From the NCBI GenBank assembly GCA_003024785.1, contig PUQB01000031.1, positions 546,001-610,000 on the forward strand: a DNA stretch of 64,000 bases. The letters are read 5' to 3'. Positions 14,690 through 33,174 of this stretch are shown piece by piece. Both the position numbers and the translations under genes were made by a program. Positions within the stretch are counted from its first letter, which is position 1, and every line of letters begins with the position of its first letter. The stretch is from Selaginella tamariscina. Taxonomy: Eukaryota > Streptophyta > Lycopodiopsida > Selaginellales > Selaginellaceae. The notes beneath the pieces were generated by a model. That model had not been told where the DNA came from, did no database searches, and saw only the letters and a program-made list of their open reading frames with translations.

Positions 14690-15200
14690 ATCATCAAAGC
14701 AATGTTAAACACTCCCCCCGGGTTATATGATCCAATAAACCCATCTCCAGAATGATATGGAACTCTTCAATAGAATTCTAGCTTCCGAGCCTGTATCTGT
14801 ACATTTTTACATATGCAGCTCTCGATGAACACCTGAAAATATATGATCCGCTAAACCCAGAGGCTAGAACAGTTCGCGGAAAGCCTTGCCAGAGCGCTAA
14901 AACTCGTCCAATCGAGGAAGAACACAAACCCTAAAAAAACCTATTTGCCGAATTCATCTCTCTCCGACTATGTGTCGGATTGCACATACCTAGAATCGGG
15001 AAATCGCCTACAAATCGCTGCTGCTCGCCTGCAATCTATGAACCCTAGCCGCGATCAATCGCTCCTCTGTACTCTATGTATACGCATACCTTAATGTCGC
15101 TGTGCTGCTCGCTGGAATCTATGAACCCTAGCCGCGATCCAATACAGGAATCGCTGCTCCTGGCGCTCCTGTGTAAGAACCCTAATCCTTCAAATTGTTA
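14690..15200 (-). promoter_or_regulatory. Leader (5' UTR) region of the EAF1-like gene with a duplicated block
   Basis: Upstream of the EAF1 start the DNA becomes GC-richer and has CCCTAG motifs. A block with CTGCTCGC and ATCTATGAACCCTAGCCGCG occurs twice, at about 15013-15063 and 15099-15150. On the minus strand, AG/GTATG-type donors follow the blocks (near 15088 and 14990), and a good acceptor lies at about 14690 before the first coding exon. This suggests a leader intron and possibly alternative first exons. Transcript start is not visible. Confidence 0.45.
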
Positions 15201-15299
15201 TCATGCCCTTTTTCTGTGTGTTCTCAGTGTTCTCTGAGATCGGAGGGCAACAGGGGATTTTACGCTAATCATTTCCCTCTCAACATGTAGAGGACGAGT

Positions 15300-16251
15300 A
15301 CATTCATCGGTTCCCGGTTCGATTCTTCTTAGATTTTACCCAAATCTATCTAAATTTTTTACTAGATCTTATAATCATTCATTAGTGCAGGGAATGTTTG
15401 TTTCACCGAATTATTACCTTGAGTTGATAGTAAATCAAAATTAAACCCATTTAAATATTTACCAATTTGTATACTACTCATATAGTAGGTAGGTGTATAA
15501 CTTACATATCTGAGTATATATATGAGATAATATATAATACATGTACATATGCGTACAGTGTATAAACCTTAAATATATCATAAAGATAATTATGTTAAGT
15601 GTTAAGTATTTTTATTAAATGTTAAGTGTTAAGTATTTTTAATAGCTTTTCAACTTCTTTAATGGATAATTAAATACATAGTTATATTAAATATTGATTA
15701 CCTAATAAATAAATTATTTATATCTTTTTTAACTTAGACTTCTGTGCTCAAGTTCAAATATTTTTAAATCTAAATTTTGTTTTGGTAAATAAATTTCTTT
15801 TTTCATAAGTAAAATTTTCTCTTCGTTTATTAAAGATTTATAATAACATGTAACTTAGAAATAACAAAATAATAATTTAATTCAAAACCTATAGAAAAAT
15901 TATAAAATTAACTTTTTAAGAATTTTAAGATTCTTTACTCAATCTAATTTTTAATTTAACTCCCTATTACTTTAGTCTTGATTTGTTTGCATTTAATTTA
16001 ATTTAAAAAAAAAAAACTTGTGGATTAATGCTCTCACAAGGTATTTAAATTAAAACATAATTGGTTTAATCTTGCTCACCTAATTATGCCTATTTTTACA
16101 TTATCATTATTATTACTTTGCTAATGTTTCATACTATAGAATCAACATTACATGTGCCTTTACATTTTCCTCATTATTTCAATCTTAATTAATATAAGAA
16201 TGTGATAAGTAAAAACATAAACATTACTTTCATATTTTAGTATTGTCATAA
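15300..16251. other. AT-rich spacer between EAF1 and the gypsy element
   Basis: About 950 bp of AT-rich DNA upstream of the EAF1 leader. No gene or RNA was recognised. It ends at the ATAA next to the 5' LTR of the retrotransposon. Confidence 0.6.
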
Positions 16252-16454
16252 TGTAAGATACTGTATATATATAATACTGTATATACGCATGTGTATATAC
16301 ACACATGCATAGTGACACATGGGTGGTGATCTGGCTCCCATGTGTCAGCGCCACGTGTCACATGTGTGCCACGTGGTAGAGGGTCTCTTGTATATAAGCA
16401 GGGTTTTTGTAGCTGAATAGATTTGACATTTCTGAATATATATCTGCTCTTTCA
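16252..16454 (+). repeat. 5' LTR of gypsy copy 1
   Basis: 203 bp, TG...CA. It carries a 16-bp local duplication (CTGTATATATATAATA) absent from the 3' LTR. It has a perfect 10-bp inverted repeat, GACACATGGG / CCCATGTGTC (16314-16323 and 16337-16346), two CACGTG G-box cores (16352 and 16370), and a TATA box, TATATAAG, at 16391. These make it a plausible promoter. Confidence 0.93.
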
Positions 16455-16506
16455 TTGGTGGAGAAGTTGGGTATCCCTTTCTTCTCCTCTTCCTTTTCTT
16501 GTTTCC

Positions 16507-17184
16507 ATGACAATGAATATGGAGATGGCTTTTAGCATTATTGCTATTGCTATTGATGCACAAATGAAGTTGTTGGAGCGCTTTGTTGAGGGTTCGTCCT
16601 CATCTTCCCCGCCTAAGCCTCCTGCTAGGGAATCTGTTTCTAGTGCTCCTTTGTCTTTTTCACGATCTTTTTGTGGTGATCTGGGAGATGATGTATACCA
16701 CTGGTTTGATCATTTCCAGGTTATTGTTTTATACCATGGTTGGGATGAAGCCCGTGCTCTCAGAGAATTCCCTACATGTTTGGAAGGCCCTGCGCTCAAG
16801 TGGTATAATGGATTAACTGCAGAGATTCAAGCCAATAGTAATCGGTTGACGGAATGCCTCAAACGTACGTTTGGCAAAGTTGAGGATTCAGATGATGCTT
16901 TTCAACAACTGCATGCGATACGACAACATCCTGGTGAGTCTGTTATGCGGTTCAGTATTAGATTCGGGAATTTAGCTTGGCGTGCATATCCTAACATGCC
17001 TGAGCCCATTAAGCTCAGTATGTTATGGCCAACTATGCGACCCAAACTTGTTCGATTCGTTCGGGCTCTTTGTCCTATCACATTGGAGGAAGCTTTTACA
17101 CTAGCTCAACGATTTGAGTTGGTGCTGGTGAGGGCCGTGGTCCCCTTGGGTTACCTGCTCCTCCTATTTAGCGTGCTGATCTAA
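16507..17184 (+). pseudogene. gag region of gypsy copy 1
   Basis: Retrotransposon gag-family protein. The frame from the ATG at 16507 runs through a region with WYNGLTAEIQ and the block MRFSIRFGNLAWRAYPNMP, typical of the retroelement capsid family, then LEEAFTLAQRFELV. After about 17120 the frame is lost relative to copy 2, where a Pro/Arg-rich linker follows. A CCHC zinc knuckle lies at 17372-17413 in another frame and is interrupted by a TAG at 17384. A gag-pol fusion in the intact ancestor is likely. Confidence 0.8.
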
Positions 17185-17639
17185 TGGAGGTTGACACTGC
17201 TGCATATGTGCTCGCATGACAAGCCTTTCGTGGTCAACCTCGGGACCACCCCGTGGACCACCTCCATGAAATCGTCCTACACTTGCTCTAGTTCCTACCC
17301 GTGGTGGTCAAAATCCACGAATTTGTGATAGGAAGAATCGGAACAATGTAGGTCAACCCAATCAAGTTCATTGTTGGGCTTGTTAGGCACCTGGACATAC
17401 TTGGCGGGCATGCGATGTGTATCTTGATTGGCGTCCACCACATTCAGGCTGGCGACCATATGTTCCGGATGGTGTACCTATGGCGGCCATTATGTCTGAT
17501 GATGAGCTTCCAGATGATGACACTTCTCTTGCGGGTGGATCTGTTGTGGAAAACCAGTAATCATACAGGCAACGGAGGGATCCCGTGCGATGGAAACTCC
17601 ACCTCTATGCTTTTTCCACTATGCATATCAAGGGTTGCA

Positions 17640-17800
17640 AGTTCCACCAAATCATCCAGTTTTCACATTTTTTGCACGAGTGAATGATGTTTCAGTCATA
17701 GTACTTGTGAATACAGGATATAGTATGTCTTCCATAACTACTTCTTTGGCGCATCGGTGCTCATTACTCTTGAGACGAGCAGATAAGGTCTTGCACATTT
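17640..17800 (+). pseudogene. Aspartic protease remnant of gypsy copy 1
   Basis: The active-site region reads VIVLVNTGYSMSS (codons around 17698-17735). Copy 2 has the expected LVDTGSSMSS at 61999-62028. The catalytic Asp is therefore Asn here (AAT at 17710), which would abolish protease activity. The following SLAHRCSL block is shared by both copies. Confidence 0.8.
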
Positions 17801-18379
17801 TATATGGTAATGGGCAGTCTCGTGCAGTATCACAACACCACTTCGACTACGCTGGTTATGGGTGCCAACTGTAAGTTTCCCTCTGGGTCTCTTAGGGTTG
17901 TCCTTCCCAGGTCTTTGACATCATTCTGGGATGTGATTGGTTAAAGCAGTCGAAAGGTACATGTGATTTTTCACTCTCTCCTCCTGTATTACGCTTGGAG
18001 TCTGTGTCTTTGCAGTCTGTTCCTTTACGTCCAAGAAGTTTGTTGCTGTTTGTATCACGCATACAGCTCCTTTGATTCCGGTCTTGGGGTGGTGTTCATC
18101 TCAACAGGTTCAAATGCCGGATCCGTCACCTAGTGTCGAGCACACTGTCGAACAACTTAGAAAACAGTATGCAAGTTTGTTCAAATTTGATCTGTCCAAG
18201 GTGCACGTGTGAAGACTCACACTGTATACCCACCGGCAATGCAAAGCCTTTCAAAGTCCCGGTTCGACGCAGGTCACCAAAGGAGTTATCAGCCATGCGA
18301 ACAGCTGTTACTGATATGATTGGTAAACGAGTGCGTCGTCCGTCACGGAGTCTGGGCATGTGAACCTCATTTGGTTCCC

Positions 18380-19144
18380 AAGCCTGATGGATCTCTCGAT
18401 TTTGTGTGGATTACCGACCTCTTAACGATGTTACCATCAAAGATGTCTATTCACTTCCGAATTCTGCCGATCTATTAGATCGTTTGGGTCAAAGTCGATG
18501 GTTTACTAAGTTGGATTTGGCATTAGGATATTGGCAGGTTCCTATGGCTGAGGAGGAATATTCCAAAAACGGCCTTCCGGACACCATTTCTTTACGAGTT
18601 TTTGGTCATGCCTTTTGGATTGACTTCAGCTCCTGCCACCTTTCAACACATGATGGATGAGCTTCTTTCCGATATGCCTGATATCACTGCCGATTTTATC
18701 GATGATGTGTTCATTCATGAGTCTGGTTCTTGGGAGAATCACATTCGTGATGTACGGCGCGTTCTTGATCGATTTCGAGAAGTTGGCCTGAAGTTGAAAC
18801 TTGAAAAGTGTGTGTTTGATTCGATCGACACCACTTACTTGGATTACCGTATATCTCGAGAGGGTTTACAGGTGGATCCAATGAAGTTGCGAGCTATTCG
18901 AGAGTTCCCTCGTCCCCGTACAGTACAGGAAGTCCAGCGTTTCTTGGACAAGGTGCATTACTTGGGTCGATTCATCGATCATCTCACTGATCGAACTACC
19001 CCTCTTCGGGAGTTAGTTCGTCCACATGTATTTTTCAGGTGGACTCACAGGTGCCAACAGGCATTTGATCAGTTAAAAGAGTTCCTGACAACTCCACCAT
19101 TGCTTCAATACCCAGATTTTATCGTCCGTTCATTTTACGAGTAA
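18380..19144 (+). pseudogene. Reverse transcriptase of gypsy copy 1, frame-broken
   Basis: Conserved gypsy RT blocks are visible: [54 protein letters not shown], and the catalytic box FIDDV (Asp codons at 18701-18706), where most relatives have YxDD. LKLEKCVF and VQRFLDKVHYLGRFI follow, as expected for the RT thumb and connection. The frame changes between about 18360 and 18600. The catalytic Asp pair is intact. Confidence 0.88.
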
Positions 19145-19440
19145 ATGCCTCAGATGTTAGTATTGGTGGTGTATTGATGCAAACTGATGCTGTGGATTCT
19201 TCAATTCGACACCCGGTGGCTTACATTAGTCGAGTACTCACGCCGGCTAAACGGAATTATTCCACTACTGAAAAAAATGCCTTGCTGTTGTTTGGGGTTT
19301 TGAACAACTTCATGCTTACTTACATGGGAGTGAAACACTTTTGGAGTGTGATCATGCTGTTGTCACTTCCTTATTAAAACGGAAGAATTTAATGGGTCGC
19401 GTAGCCAGATGGGCATTACGTCTCTAGGTATATAACTTTA
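19140..19440 (+). pseudogene. RNase H region of gypsy copy 1
   Basis: The translated pieces read ASDVSIGGVLMQTD, then HPVAYISRVLTPAKRNYSTTEK, as in the RNase H domain of gypsy elements. The frame ends at 19377 in mid-domain, and the next piece (about 19385-19560) is in another frame. Confidence 0.8.
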
Positions 19441-19799
19441 AGGTGGTGCACAGGCCTGGGCAAACAATGGTGGATGCGAATGCACTTTCTCGAGCACCCC
19501 TCTCCGATTCCACTTTGCCTGCTCATGCAGTTGCTGCAGCGTTTAGTTTGATACAAGCCCCTCAGGTATTCGATGCCGACTTACCATCCTTGGAACAGTG
19601 GTAGGATGCTCAAAAACATGAACCATGGACGAGGCAATTACGCGATGCGTTTGCAAATCCGTCTTCCGAACCTCGATTTCGACAATATCATGCTCAGTTT
19701 CGACTTCATGATGGTTTATTGTATTTTATTAGGACAAATCCAGAGGACAGATGGCGTTTGGCTGTACCCTCTACATATGTTCCACACCTTCTTCGAGCA

Positions 19800-20860
19800 T
19801 ATTATGATTCACCTATTGTTGGAGGTCATCTTGGTCACCAACGAGTGTTGGAGAAGTTGCACCGATCATTTTATTAGCCCAACATGCGTGGTGATGTGAT
19901 CAGGTATATTCAAAGCTGTCCCACTTGTCAAACTCGGAATTCCTCTACGACTCGGGCCATGGGGGTGAAATCCATCAATGTCTCTCGCCCTTTTGAGTTA
20001 ATTGCAGTGGATTTAATGGGACCTTTTCTATGTTCTTCTCAAGGTCACCAATACATCATTGTTGTATCCGATTATTTAACTCGATGGGTGGAGGTTGGTG
20101 CTCTTTCGGATGCAACTGCCATGTCAACAGCTTTGTTTTTGCTCGATAATGTGGTTTTGCAGCATTCTTGTCCAGAGCGGATGTTATCAGACAATGGCCC
20201 CGCTTTCATTGCAGAGGTATTCCGAGTGTTGTGTGAGAGGTTAGGGTAAAACATTCATTTACCTCTCCATATCATCCATAAACTGATGGTTTGGTGGAGC
20301 GATTGAATCGGACCTTCAAGGGTATGATCTCGAAGTATGTGAACTTCAATCACACGGACTGGGATTGGTATTTGCGATGTTTGAGATTAGCTTATGTAAC
20401 AGGCATTCAAAGTTCGATTGGTATCTCTCCATTCAAGGCATTGTATGGATATGATCCTAAGTTGCCTAGTGAATTGGGGTTATTATTGAATCTGCCACGT
20501 GCCGAGGATGCAAAGATGTGGGTTCGACATTTGGATGCTGTTTTGCCTCTTCTGCGTGCAGAGTCTGCTGAACATCTTGGTCGAGCTCAAATGCGGCAGC
20601 AATCTTCTTACAATGCACGACATCAAATTCCACTAGATTTTGCTGACGGTGACTTAGTCTTGATACGTTTTCCCAAGCTGACTGCACCTAGGCTTGCAAC
20701 TGGTTTATTACATAAGTGGCTTGGTCCCTACCGAGTACTCCGAAAGGTTGGTCCTCAAGTATATCAAGTACAGTTGGTGGATTTCATAAGGTTGAGATAG
20801 TTCACGTGGTTCGAATGAAATGGTTTGTCATTTGAGACTCGTTGAGTACATTTGGTCATA
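19800..20860 (+). pseudogene. Integrase of gypsy copy 1, without chromodomain
   Basis: A zinc-binding HHCC region (GGHLGHQRVLEKL, then SCPTCQTRN) is followed by the catalytic core with VDLMGPF, VVSDYLTRWVEVG and MLSDNGPAF, giving the Asp, Asp and later Glu of the DDE set. MVERLNRTFKGMI and a GPF/Y-type motif (GPYRVLRKVG at 20721-20760) close it. TAG replaces the Trp of FYW near 19875. After VHVVRMK the frame runs only a short way to the purine tract, leaving no room for a chromodomain. Confidence 0.85.
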
Positions 20861-20921
20861 CCTTAGATGGCCCAGCTCACACGGATCCAGGACCATCAGA
20901 TCCATCATCATCTACACAGCC

Positions 20922-20937
20922 GCAGAGGGGAGGATAG
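20922..20937 (+). promoter_or_regulatory. Polypurine tract of gypsy copy 1
   Basis: GCAGAGGGGAGGATAG lies immediately before the TG of the 3' LTR, where plus-strand priming occurs in LTR retrotransposons. Confidence 0.75.
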
Positions 20938-21123
20938 TGTAAGATACTGTATATACGCATGTGTATATACACACATGCGTAGCGACACATGGGTGGTGAT
21001 CTGGCTCCCATGTGTCAATGCCACGTGTCGCATGTGTGCCACGTGGCAGAGGGTCTCCTGTATATAAGCAGGGTTTTTGTAGTGAATAGATCTGACATTT
21101 CTGAATATATATCTGTTCTTTCA
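20938..21123 (+). repeat. 3' LTR of gypsy copy 1
   Basis: 186 bp, TG...CA, matching the 5' LTR with about nine substitutions, a 1-bp indel and the 16-bp duplication difference. All nine substitutions I counted are transitions. Both G-box cores, the 10-bp inverted repeat and the TATATAAG box are kept. Confidence 0.93.
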
Positions 21124-23815
21124 ATAACTTATATATTAAAATCATAACATTAAAATTTAATGTCTTTAGCTTTGATAAGAAGCATATTTATTATAAACAT
21201 TTTTAATTTTTGAATTAAAAAAAATAATTTAATTCTTTATTTATTTGTAAATTTGATAGGATATTTATATTTGCTTAGCAAAGTAAAAGCTATATTATGA
21301 TTTATTTTTCAAAAAGACTCATTAATCTTTTATGTATTTTGCATTAAGACATTTCATAATTATTCTTAATTCAATAATAAAAAAATAAGAGGTTAACTCA
21401 ATGATAAAACAAGGGTAAAAGAAAATTTGTAATTTACTTAATAAAATGAAAATGAGATATTTTATTAATGAATGTGCATGTTGTTTATTTCTTATTAAAA
21501 GAATCAATTTGATTTAATTAGAATAATATAAAAAAGTGTAAGATCATATTAATTTAATAGTTTATTTTATTAAACAACCCCTATGAATTTTTTAAATAAC
21601 ATTATTAAAACTTAGTCTTAGGTTGATTATTGATTATTATATTTAAGAAACTATAGTATAAACTCATGAACTCGTTTAAGAGAAAACTTAATTTAATATT
21701 AAATATTTAATGAAGCCCTAATATGAACTTGTGAGTTTATTAATCTTTTTTAATTGATACTTCAATTAACTTGAGTAAAAGGTGATTTAATTAAAATCAC
21801 CTTTTACAATTTATATTATTATTGTAAGTTTATAAGTTTTATGTTTTATATATCATGATATTTAAGTTACATTTTTAAATTGAAAACATTATATTAAATT
21901 CTTTGAATATTGAAAACAAATCTAAAAAATTTCATGCATTAAATAGTCTTATTTAGAATATGTATCTTTATGAAATTATATATTTAATGTCGATACTTCT
22001 TTATTTAAATATCGATCAAATACATTAATTATCATAATTACTTAAACATTCAATATTAAATAATTAAAATATTTTGAAAGTCCATCCTTTTATCAACTTC
22101 ACATTAAATTATTAATTTATTTTTCTTATTATTGTATTAACATATTAATGATTTGTAATTCATTATAAGTGAGAAAATATTTGAATTAAACTTGCCAATA
22201 TATTTTACTTAAAAATGTACTGTTCTTACTTATTTATAAGAAAAATTAAAAATCAATAATCACAAAATTAGTGAGTTTTTATATTAATTACATGAGTAAA
22301 ATTTAAACACTTCAAATGGTTGGGGTGGTAATATTCACTATATTTAAAATTTTATATTTTAAAAAGAATAAATATTATAAATTCTATCCTTTTTATTTTA
22401 ATATGCTCTTAAAAGTTTCACATTTAAATAAAAAATTTAAATTTATTTATAAATGCAACTTCAACAATAATTAAGGCATGTTCATATATGCATTGTTTTA
22501 TTTTTGTATTTTTTTAAAAACCATATAATTATTTAACAAATCATTGTATGAAGTATTTATTATACATAAATAAGCATGTCTCATCTCTCAAGCAATGTAT
22601 ATTGATAATTAAAATAATAAAAAGGTACAATTGTTAATGTTTGTTTTTAGAATTTTAAAATTTATATTATGAATATATAAAAAAATTCACATTATAAATT
22701 TACTCAAATAAATAAATACGAGGGACAATTGATACATTTTGATATTCAATGATTAAATTATATCAAAATTGTTTTAAAAAGGGCTAACAAATATATATAC
22801 TTAAATTGACAATGTAAATATATTTTTAAATTAATAAAATTTCTTTTTTAAAGGATATTTCTTAACTCAATTCAAATTAATTTACATCAATATTATTAAA
22901 ATAATAAGTACTACCGTTCATTATATTTCTCTTTTTTATAACAGAAACTCTTGGGGTTTCCATTTTAATATTATTGTATTTTCCAACATATATAATTAGT
23001 TAATTCTATATATTCAATTTAACATAACAAATAATAAATATTAATGAATGTTCAAAAGTATAAATGTATTTATTAAAGTTTTAAAGAAGTAAACTTATTT
23101 CTTAAACATAAATTAAGAAATAAAAATTGATTATTTAGACTTAAAGCATCAGGTATTTAATATATTTAAGGATTTATTTTCATTTAATTATGTGTATATA
23201 TATAATTAAATACAAATTATATATATAATATACAGACACAGGTGTATGCATAGTATAATTTCTTATTATTTTTTGTTAATACGTTAATCCAAACGATCTT
23301 AGCATATAAATCTTAATATTATCAATTCCTTATAGTTGAACTACTTATAAATTATATTTTAATTGCATATAACATGTAAGTTTATGTTTAATAATAATAA
23401 TATTAAACAAATTACTGCTCATACTTTATATGTAAAGCACAAACGTGTAAGGCTGTACAACTGTTATCCAATTATCCATAAATCTTTATTTCTCTCTCTC
23501 TATATATAATTTAAACATCTGTGTATATATGAAAGGGACACACACACGTTCTTGTGTGTATATAGGTATTACACACACTCTCTATGCAACAGAACATTCT
23601 AAGAATATACCCAACTAATAAATATTTAAATATTTAAAGAATATTTCAATACATGTTTTATACACTCTCATATATATAATATGATTTTCATGACATTAAT
23701 GGATTGCGAGACGATTGACGAACAGAGAATGACCTAAAACCCTAGGATGTTTAAATCTAGGGTTTTTATTTCACCTCTGCTCCCACACTGGAGGCGCTAG
23801 GGTTCTTGGGGGAGC
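21124..23815. other. AT-rich intergenic region upstream of the SAD2-like gene
   Basis: About 2.7 kb with no supported gene. A perfect short palindrome (GTAAAAGGTGATTT and its complement) lies at 21775-21807. The last 100 bp before the importin start become less AT-rich and carry inverted telo-box motifs. Confidence 0.65.
23737..23766. promoter_or_regulatory. Paired telo-box motifs upstream of the SAD2-like gene
   Basis: AAACCCTAG at 23737 and CTAGGGTTTTT at 23757 stand in opposite orientation about 50-80 bp before the start codon. AAACCCTA telo-boxes are common near transcription starts of plant growth and housekeeping genes; activity here is inferred. Confidence 0.5.
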
Positions 23816-30957
<7,142 letters not shown>

Positions 30958-31125
30958 TTTTTGAGGGGGGAAAAAGGAGAGTATAATAAGTTTTTTCTTA
31001 TTATTTTTTTGTTATTTCTGCTTGTTACTTGTTTTCAAGCAGTCATCGGCTTTTACACACATTTACTTGTTTAGGTGGGCATATCGAATATCATCTTTTT
31101 TGGCCATTGTTATTTGTGCGTGCGT

Positions 31126-31157
<32 letters not shown>

Positions 31158-32054
31158 AGTTAATTAATACCTACTATTATTAACACAGAAGGTATAATAT
31201 TTGCCATATTTATATTCTTAAATATCCTTGGAACTTTCAAATTTATTTTATATACCCCTGAAGTTTTAAATTTACAGACCCAACAATTTTACTAAAATAT
31301 ATGTACAACTTATATTAAGTGTAATATATGTTTAGTGAATGCTATAGTTTTTTAATTTATAAAGTTTTTAAGTATTTTCTATACGCGTAGGACCTGGTAT
31401 ATTCAATAAATTATTAATATATACGTATTATAGAGATGTATATACATGCGTATATTCACATAATAATAGTGTTTGGATGCTTTGTACACAATAGAATATG
31501 TACATTCTTTATTTTGATATATAAGATTAAATATTAATAATATACAGAAATGTGTATATTAAAATGTGCTCTCTCTAAGGCATGTTTACACAATATATAC
31601 AAACATATCATATATGTGTGTGTGTGTGTGTGGTGTCTAGGTGTCAATATGGACATCTCTGTGTATATATCTTGTATGTACGTACATAATTGTAAACACG
31701 CACCCACGCACAGATAGACAGGTAGCAAGGTCGTTATACTTTTCAATTGACTCTTCCAAATGAAAAAGATTGAACCGCCCACCAGCTTAATTGCCACAAA
31801 AAGATGCAATATCTCGGTACTAAATTAATAATTACAAAGATTACAACCACACACACACCACACACATCTGTGTGTGTGGGTGTGTGTTTGAATCTTATAA
31901 GGTTTAAACAATCAGCAGCACTGGATACACAACGTTTCAAAATTCTGTGTACATACTAGACATGCCCTCCCCCCGCTCTCTCTCTCTCTCTCTCTCACGC
32001 ACGCCCGCACACACACACGCACACCAAGTAGAAAACGTACCAGAAAAGAAAGTT
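30958..32054. other. Intergenic region between convergent genes
   Basis: About 1.1 kb between the ends of the SAD2-like and bL27 genes, expected to hold both 3' UTRs. It contains (TG)n tracts near 31127-31155 and 31613-31631 and a TC/CA tract at 31978-32021. No further gene was recognised. Confidence 0.6.
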
Positions 32055-32216
32055 TTAAGTAGTTCGTGGCTTGCTAACATCCTTAGGCGTACTAGTACTA
32101 CTCACAACTGTCGAAACTGGCTTCTTTGCAGAGTGATCTTGTTTCCACCACTTCATTCTTTGTTGCTTCAATGTAGGCCTCCTATATAGGTATACATATA
32201 ATATATGCTTTATGCA

Positions 32217-32260
<44 letters not shown>

Positions 32261-32565
32261 AGGTATGCATACAATACATGTACCTTGGCTTCTTGGGCTT
32301 CTCAGGTTCGCGGAACAAAGGATGAAGAGGCGGTGGACTTGAAGGATCTACATGTACCCTGAAAGCATACAGTAAACAACAATGTAATAATAAACTAGCG
32401 GTCACCGCACTATTAAAGATTAGATATTAATGATTTATAAAGCATTTTAAATATCACGAGGTTCTTATTTAATGTATTATGAACTGCAAAATAATCTATC
32501 ATATGTCTGATAGCATGAGTAAAGTGAAAGATTAACAATACTATGTCAATATAATATGTTCATGC

Positions 32566-32606
<41 letters not shown>

Positions 32607-33130
32607 CACCATTTTCTCTTGGTTATTTTGTTGGTTTCAAAACGAACTCTGCCTTCAACGAGGGCGTATATAGTCCTGTCACGGCCCATTCCAACGAAGT
32701 CACCGGGATGAAACTTGGTACCTCGCTGACGAATAATTATATTTCCAGGAATCACACCCTGCACACACACACACACCATTAGACGATTTGATTAAATAAC
32801 TTGGTTGATTTAAAATATAATGCATGTATAATTATATTTCCAGGAATCACACCCTGCACACACACACACACACACACACACAGATAAATAACTTGGTTGA
32901 TTTAAACTTAATGCATGTATATGTTTGTATGCATGTGTAAATATATGCATCATTCACCTGTCCACCAGATTTCTTCAATCCTAGATACTTCGGTTTTGAG
33001 TCTTTACCATTATCTGTCGACCCTCCAGCTTTTTTGGTAGCCCATCTTTTAAATACAAGTGGCAATGCACCTATTTAAAAGAATCGTATACAACACACAC
33101 ACAAGATATATTAGCATTTTTGAATAAGGT

Positions 33131-33174
<44 letters not shown>

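Larger units (their letters stand above)
16252..21123 (+). mobile_element. Complete but decayed Ty3/gypsy LTR retrotransposon (copy 1)
   Basis: A 4872-bp element bounded by TG...CA long terminal repeats (16252-16454 and 20938-21123) and flanked on both sides by ATAA, a possible 4-bp target duplication. A purine-rich tract, GCAGAGGGGAGGATAG, precedes the 3' LTR. A possible primer site starting TGGTGGAGAAG follows the 5' LTR; I could not assign its tRNA. Domain order is gag, zinc knuckle, protease, reverse transcriptase, RNase H, integrase, which is the Ty3/gypsy order. The internal frame is broken by several stops and indels, so the copy is not expected to be autonomous. A second copy begins at 60609. 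Confidence 0.93.

Noticed and set aside
16456-16475. Initiator-Met primer binding site after the 5' LTR
   Set aside because: The bases begin TGG but continue GGAGAAG rather than the usual TATCAGAGC, so I could not assign a tRNA.
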